Source: Azospirillum griseum (GTDB lineage Bacteria; Pseudomonadota; Alphaproteobacteria; Azospirillales; Azospirillaceae). Taken from it: DNA of 64,000 nt. The translations under genes and the position numbers were made by a program. The stretch spans positions 124,001 through 188,000 of the forward strand of contig NZ_RXMA01000005.1 in assembly GCF_003966125.1 (NCBI RefSeq), read 5' to 3'. This document shows, piece by piece, positions 60,237-64,000 of this stretch. The notes below the pieces were generated by a model. The model did no database searches. It saw only the letters and a program-made list of their open reading frames with translations, and had not been told where the DNA came from. How positions within the stretch are numbered: the stretch's first letter is position 1; each line of letters starts with the position of its first letter.

Positions 60237-61679
60237 TCATTCCGCGCTGGGCGGGGCGAACAGATAGGGGGACAGGCCGCGCAGGTTCTCATCCACGATA
60301 AGCCGATGATTCAACGGCGGAAACGCCCGCTGAGAACAATCCAGGCGCGGGCACAGGCGGCAATTCACACCGATGGGGGTCGCCGCTTCGGTGTTGGCCA
60401 GATCAATGCCATCCGCATAGGTGACGTGCGCGGCGTGGTGGGCGTCGCAGCCCAGCGCGATGGCGAATTGCTGCGGCGGGCTGCGGTGGCCACCCCCGGC
60501 CTTGACCACGGTGCGGGCGATGGAAAACCAGGTGGTCCCGTCCGGCATCTGGGCGACCTGGCTGTGCACCTTGCCCGGTGTTCGGAACGCTTCGTAAACG
60601 ATCCAGCGCGGGCAGCCGCCGCCAAAGCGGGCGAAGTGGAATCCGGCCCCGGAGAAGCGCTTGGACACGTTGCCGGCGCTGTCCACCCGCATGAAGAAGA
60701 AGGGAACCCCCTTCGCCCCGCTGCGGTGCAGGGTGGTCAGGCGCTGGCACACCTGCTCAAACGACGCATCGAACCGCCTCCGCAATATTTCGATATCGTA
60801 ACGAACGGCGGTGGCGGCCTCGTGGAAGCGTTGGTAGGGCATCAGCACGGCGGCGGCGAAATAATTGGCCAGACCGATGCGGGCCAACCGCCGGGCCTCG
60901 TCGTCCGACAGGTTGGCGGCCTCGACGATGCGGTTCAGCAACTCGCGGTGCCGCAACAGGGCGATCTGACAGGCGAGCTGGAAGCTGCGCCCCGACGGGG
61001 CCAGCATCTCCGACAGCAGCACCCGGCGGCTGTGGCGGTCGAAGCGGCGGACGGCGTAGCCCATCACCTCCGACGGCAGCAGGCGGACGCGGACGCTGTG
61101 CTGGGTGTTCAACCAATCGACCAGACCGCGATAGAGATCGCCGCGCTCCAGATTGCCGTCCTTCCACAGCGCGTCGGCGGCGTCCTCCAGTTCCGGGAAA
61201 TGGTTGGAGTGGGCCTGGAACAGGTCGCGGACCTCGTCCTGGGGAAAACCGCTGCCCTGGACCAGATGCAGCTTTTCGCGGTCGGCCACCCGTTCCGACA
61301 GGGCTTGCAGATCGTCGCGCGCGCTGCGGAAACCGCGATAGAGCGCAACCACCGCCTGCCCCAGCGTGGGGGCAACGGCGGCCAGTTCGCGGAAATCCTG
61401 GTTCTTGATGTCGGAGCCGTTGAACAGCGGGTCGGCGAACACCTCGCGCAGACCGGCGACAAGGCGGCTTTCCTCATCCTCGGCGAAGGCCTGGAGGTCG
61501 ACGCCGAAATTCTGCCCCAGCTTCAGCAGCAGCGGGACCGTGACCGGGCGTTGGTTGTGCTCGATCAGGTTCAGATAGCTGGGGGAGATGCCCAACTGGT
61601 CGGCCATCTGCGCCTGGGTCAGGCCCTGATCGCGGCGCAGCCGCCGCACCTTCGGCCCCAGCATCGCTTTTTTGTCCAT
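60237..61679 (-). CDS. Short-chain fatty acyl-CoA regulator (ScfR/RamB family)
   Basis: 480 residues. The N-terminal Xre-type HTH is VRRLRRDQGLTQAQMADQLG, ISPSYLNLIEHNQRPV (residues 10-50). A central IrrE-like/DUF955 region and a C-terminal DUF2083 follow, with a cysteine cluster GVNCRLCPRLDCSQRAF near the end. In Mycobacterium and Corynebacterium RamB controls isocitrate lyase, and ScfR proteins sense short-chain acyl-CoA. It is divergent from aceA, whose promoter carries TTTACAAA repeats. Start MDKKAMLGPK; an earlier ATG adds five residues. Confidence 0.92.
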   Translation of the reverse strand: MDKKAMLGPKVRRLRRDQGLTQAQMADQLGISPSYLNLIEHNQRPVTVPLLLKLGQNFGVDLQAFAEDEESRLVAGLREVFADPLFNGSDIKNQDFRELAAVAPTLGQAVVALYRGFRSARDDLQALSERVADREKLHLVQGSGFPQDEVRDLFQAHSNHFPELEDAADALWKDGNLERGDLYRGLVDWLNTQHSVRVRLLPSEVMGYAVRRFDRHSRRVLLSEMLAPSGRSFQLACQIALLRHRELLNRIVEAANLSDDEARRLARIGLANYFAAAVLMPYQRFHEAATAVRYDIEILRRRFDASFEQVCQRLTTLHRSGAKGVPFFFMRVDSAGNVSKRFSGAGFHFARFGGGCPRWIVYEAFRTPGKVHSQVAQMPDGTTWFSIARTVVKAGGGHRSPPQQFAIALGCDAHHAAHVTYADGIDLANTEAATPIGVNCRLCPRLDCSQRAFPPLNHRLIVDENLRGLSPYLFAPPSAE

Positions 61680-61720
61680 GCCCGTCGCCCCCAACCGCCG
61701 CCCGGCACCGCCTGTGCGGA

Positions 61721-61785
61721 TTTACAAACTTTACCGATTTACAAAAAGTTTGAGACAGCAGTTTACAAACGGACCTTTTTACAAA
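61721..61785. promoter_or_regulatory. Four TTTACAAA repeats (candidate ScfR sites)
   Basis: TTTACAAA occurs at 61721-61728, 61738-61745, 61762-61769 and 61778-61785, spaced 17, 24 and 16 bases, in the 286-base gap between scfR and aceA. The word resembles RamB sites of actinobacteria (AAAnTTTGCAAA type). Confidence 0.72.
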
Positions 61786-61965
61786 CAAGGGCTTATTGCA
61801 ACGCACAGGGGGCGGGCGTAACACTTTGTCCATGGCCGCGCTGCAAAGCCAACGGCACCCAAACAAGGCTCGGCAACGAGCGTCGGGACCGAAAAAAGGC
61901 CCGCCCCGAGGATTTTCATTCGCCCCCTGAACCAGGGCAAAACCGGACAGAGAAGGACACCGATC

Positions 61966-63243
61966 ATGTCGCTCGACGAAAAGACCAAGGCCGCCCTCCG
62001 CGCCGCCCGTTACGAAGGCATCCGCCGTGACTACACCGAGGAGGATGTCAAGCGTCTGAGCGGCTCGGTCAAGATCGAGTACACGCTGGCCGAAATGGGC
62101 GCGCAACGCCTGTGGGAACTGCTCAACACCGAGCCGTACATCAACACGCTGGGCGCCTTGACCGGCAACCAGGCGATGCAGGCGGTCAAGGCCGGCCTGA
62201 AGGCCATCTACCTGTCGGGCTGGCAGGTCGCCGGTGACGCCAACACCGCCGGTCAGATGTACCCCGACCAGAGCCTGTACCCGGTCAACTCCGTCCCGGC
62301 GGTGGTCGAGCGCATCAACAACACCTTCAAGCGCGCCGACGAAATCCAGACCGCCGAAGGCAAGGGCGACACCTATTGGTTCGCGCCGATCATCGCCGAC
62401 GCCGAAGCCGGTTTCGGTGGCCCGCTGAACGCCTTCGAACTGATGAAGGCCATGATCAAGGCCGGTGCGGCGGGCGTGCACTGGGAAGACCAGCTCGCCT
62501 CGGAAAAGAAGTGCGGCCATCTCGGCGGCAAGGTGCTGATCCCGACCCAGCAGCACATCCGCACCCTGAACGCCGCCCGCCTGGCCGCCGACGTCAGCGG
62601 AACCTCGACCCTGGTGATCGCCCGCACCGACGCGGAGTCGGCGCAGCTCATCACCTCGGACATCGACGAGCGTGACCATCCCTTCATCGATTTCGCCTCG
62701 GGCCGCACCACCGAAGGCTTCCACCGTCTGAAGACCGGCGTCGGCGTCGAGCATTGCATCGCCCGTGGCCTGTCCTACGCCCCCTACTCCGATCTGCTGT
62801 GGTGGGAAACCTCCAAGCCGAACCTGGACGACGCCCGCAAGTTCGCCGAAGCCATCAAGAAGGAATTCCCGAACAAGCTGCTGGCCTACAACTGCTCGCC
62901 GTCCTTCAACTGGAAGGCCAACCTGGACGACGCGACGATCGCCAAGTACCAGCGCGAGCTGGGGGCCATGGGCTACAAGTTCCAGTTCGTCACGCTGGCG
63001 GGCTTCCACTCGCTGAACTACGCGGCCTTCACGCTGGCCAAGGGCTACGCCGCCCGTGGCATGGCCGCCTACTCCGAATTGCAACAGGCCGAGTTCGCGG
63101 CCGAGAAGGACGGTTACACCGCCACCAAGCACCAGCGCGAAGTCGGCACCGGCTACTTCGACGCGGTCGCCACGGCGATCTCGGGCGGCACCTCCTCGAC
63201 CACCGCCTACAAGGACTCCACCGAGGCTGACCAGTTCCATTGA
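61966..63243 (+). CDS. aceA: Isocitrate lyase
   Basis: 425 residues. It cleaves isocitrate to glyoxylate and succinate, the first step of the glyoxylate shunt for growth on acetate or fatty acids. The catalytic loop [13 protein letters not shown] (about residues 178-190), [13 protein letters not shown] and YNCSPSFNW (about 307) are all present. GAGAAGGACACC precedes the ATG. The divergent scfR gene and TTTACAAA repeats suggest acyl-CoA-dependent control. Confidence 0.97.
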   Translation: MSLDEKTKAALRAARYEGIRRDYTEEDVKRLSGSVKIEYTLAEMGAQRLWELLNTEPYINTLGALTGNQAMQAVKAGLKAIYLSGWQVAGDANTAGQMYPDQSLYPVNSVPAVVERINNTFKRADEIQTAEGKGDTYWFAPIIADAEAGFGGPLNAFELMKAMIKAGAAGVHWEDQLASEKKCGHLGGKVLIPTQQHIRTLNAARLAADVSGTSTLVIARTDAESAQLITSDIDERDHPFIDFASGRTTEGFHRLKTGVGVEHCIARGLSYAPYSDLLWWETSKPNLDDARKFAEAIKKEFPNKLLAYNCSPSFNWKANLDDATIAKYQRELGAMGYKFQFVTLAGFHSLNYAAFTLAKGYAARGMAAYSELQQAEFAAEKDGYTATKHQREVGTGYFDAVATAISGGTSSTTAYKDSTEADQFH

Positions 63244-63749
63244 TCGGGAGTTGGTCCGTGATCCGGTGTGCGAGCCGGATCGTTTTGAACGGCTGATGCT
63301 TTGACTTTTCAACGGCCGGGGGGAAACCTCCGGCCGCTTTTTTTTCACGCCGATCCGATGGGAAAGCCCCGCCCTTGGGGTATGGCTGCCCTGCACCGTG
63401 TCGTACCGGGATGGTCGACCACCGCGTGAAACAGCGTTATCAATCTGAAAAATATGAGATTTTTCCGATAGGAAACGTTGCCGTCTTTCGGTTGCGGCGC
63501 GGAATCCGTTGTTGACTTGAGAACGCTTCAAGACCACTTACATCGCATGCTGAAAACAAACCGATCCGGGACGTAACGGTCCCTCCACGCCGGGCACCCC
63601 ACACGGAGTCCGGTGGCGGGTCTGACCCCTGTGCCGCTCGCGCGGCGCGGGACGGGTCGACACCGCCGCCGAGTCGTTCCGTGGCGGAGCCGCCGCCGGA
63701 TGATCCGGCCCCGGCGTTTCTGATCGACATGATGAAAGGACAGTGCAGT
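63244..63749. other. Intergenic region between aceA and the DJ-1 gene
   Basis: About 500 bases. It starts with the aceA terminator. GAAAAAT-ATGAG-ATTTTTC (63447-63465) is an AT-rich stem. CTTGAG near 63516 could be part of a stress promoter but no firm -10 is seen. No gene is convincing. Confidence 0.5.
63313..63344 (+). terminator. Terminator after aceA
   Basis: CGGCCGG (63313-63319) and CCGGCCG (63330-63336), with an inner G/C stem and GAAA loop, followed by CTTTTTTTT. Confidence 0.92.
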
Positions 63750-64000
63750 ATGGAATATTCGCTCACAGGAAAGTCCATTGCCATTCTCGTCTCCAACGGC
63801 TTTGAAGAAGCGGAGATGACCGAACCCCAACGCGCTCTGCTGAAGACCGGCGCGACCCTGCGCACGATCTCGACCGAGACGGGTCTGGTGAACGGCTGGC
63901 ATGGCAAGTCCTGGGGCCATTATTTCCCGGTCGACAAGCCGCTGGGCGAAGCGCTGGGCGCGGATTTTGACATGCTGCTGCTGCCGGGTGGCGAGCGCAG
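63750..64000 (+). CDS. DJ-1/PfpI family protein (partial, cut by window end)
   Basis: The first 83 residues only; the gene continues past the window. MEYSLTGKSIAILVSNGFEEAEMTEPQ is the DJ-1/PfpI opening, with the conserved Glu that contacts the catalytic Cys (FEEAEM); the Cys itself lies beyond the end. DFDMLLLPGGERS is the strand before the nucleophile elbow. Relatives are deglycases or stress proteases. AAAGGA lies ten bases before the ATG. Confidence 0.85.
   Translation, partial: MEYSLTGKSIAILVSNGFEEAEMTEPQRALLKTGATLRTISTETGLVNGWHGKSWGHYFPVDKPLGEALGADFDMLLLPGGER

Overview
This is a GC-rich stretch of a Gram-negative chromosome. It almost certainly comes from an alphaproteobacterium of the order Rhodospirillales, near Azospirillum and its relatives; this is inferred from gene content and order, not from a search. 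The indicators are a DUF3576-leuS-lptE-holA run, a PII gene behind a sigma-54-type promoter between ubiH and an aminotransferase gene, a ScfR-type regulator divergent from aceA, a hrcA-grpE pair separated from dnaK, small Porin_4-type porins, and frequent GTG/TTG starts. There are no rRNA or tRNA genes, IS elements, prophages or CRISPR arrays. Most of the window is core chromosome.

Layout. 0-9 kb: heat-shock genes dnaK and hrcA-grpE, a stand-alone CheY, a DUF1848 protein, a creatininase-family hydrolase and two YeeE/YedE half-transporters. 9-17.5 kb: comM, a secreted S33-type peptidase, an AraC regulator facing an AhpD-like / YHS / bufferin (DUF2282) / DoxX operon, three tiny ORFs, a MarR regulator and a pyroglutamyl-peptidase homologue lacking its catalytic Cys. 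17.5-28.5 kb: trpS, gshB, a SirB1-like gene, yraN, rsmI, an LpoA-like lipoprotein, holA-lptE-leuS and a DUF3576 lipoprotein. 28.5-35.6 kb: two divergent porins, yggS, an L,D-transpeptidase-like gene and ribA. 36-45.8 kb: an OmpR-type response regulator, a metallo-hydrolase, a DUF882 lipoprotein, xthA, a FAH-family enzyme, a MarR regulator, a class-I glutamine amidotransferase, lolA and ubiH. 46-54.8 kb: PII, an aminotransferase, ftsK, divergent znuCB/znuA with a Zur-like box, and dapB. 54.8-64 kb: an HD-GYP response regulator, a LysE exporter, a GH17-like membrane protein, fpr behind an FNR-type box, and scfR divergent from aceA with four TTTACAAA repeats. A DJ-1/PfpI gene is cut by the window end.

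The most notable observation is a pair of unannotated 23-codon genes 32 kb apart (18753-18824 plus; 50958-51029 minus). They encode Leu-rich, amphipathic peptides with a shared C-terminal KRLL(E/D)LL motif. Each follows a GTTSTTGCGCA element and a hairpin, has a GAGGATG start context and is followed by another hairpin. They look like a two-copy microprotein family, possibly membrane-active and possibly type I toxin-like. Other points of interest are a bufferin-like precursor with no adjacent maturation genes, a predicted pseudo-peptidase, a palindromic intergenic element beside grpE, paired palindromic operators upstream of dnaK, and many 11-21 bp tandem duplications at gene edges, four of them in frame inside coding sequences.
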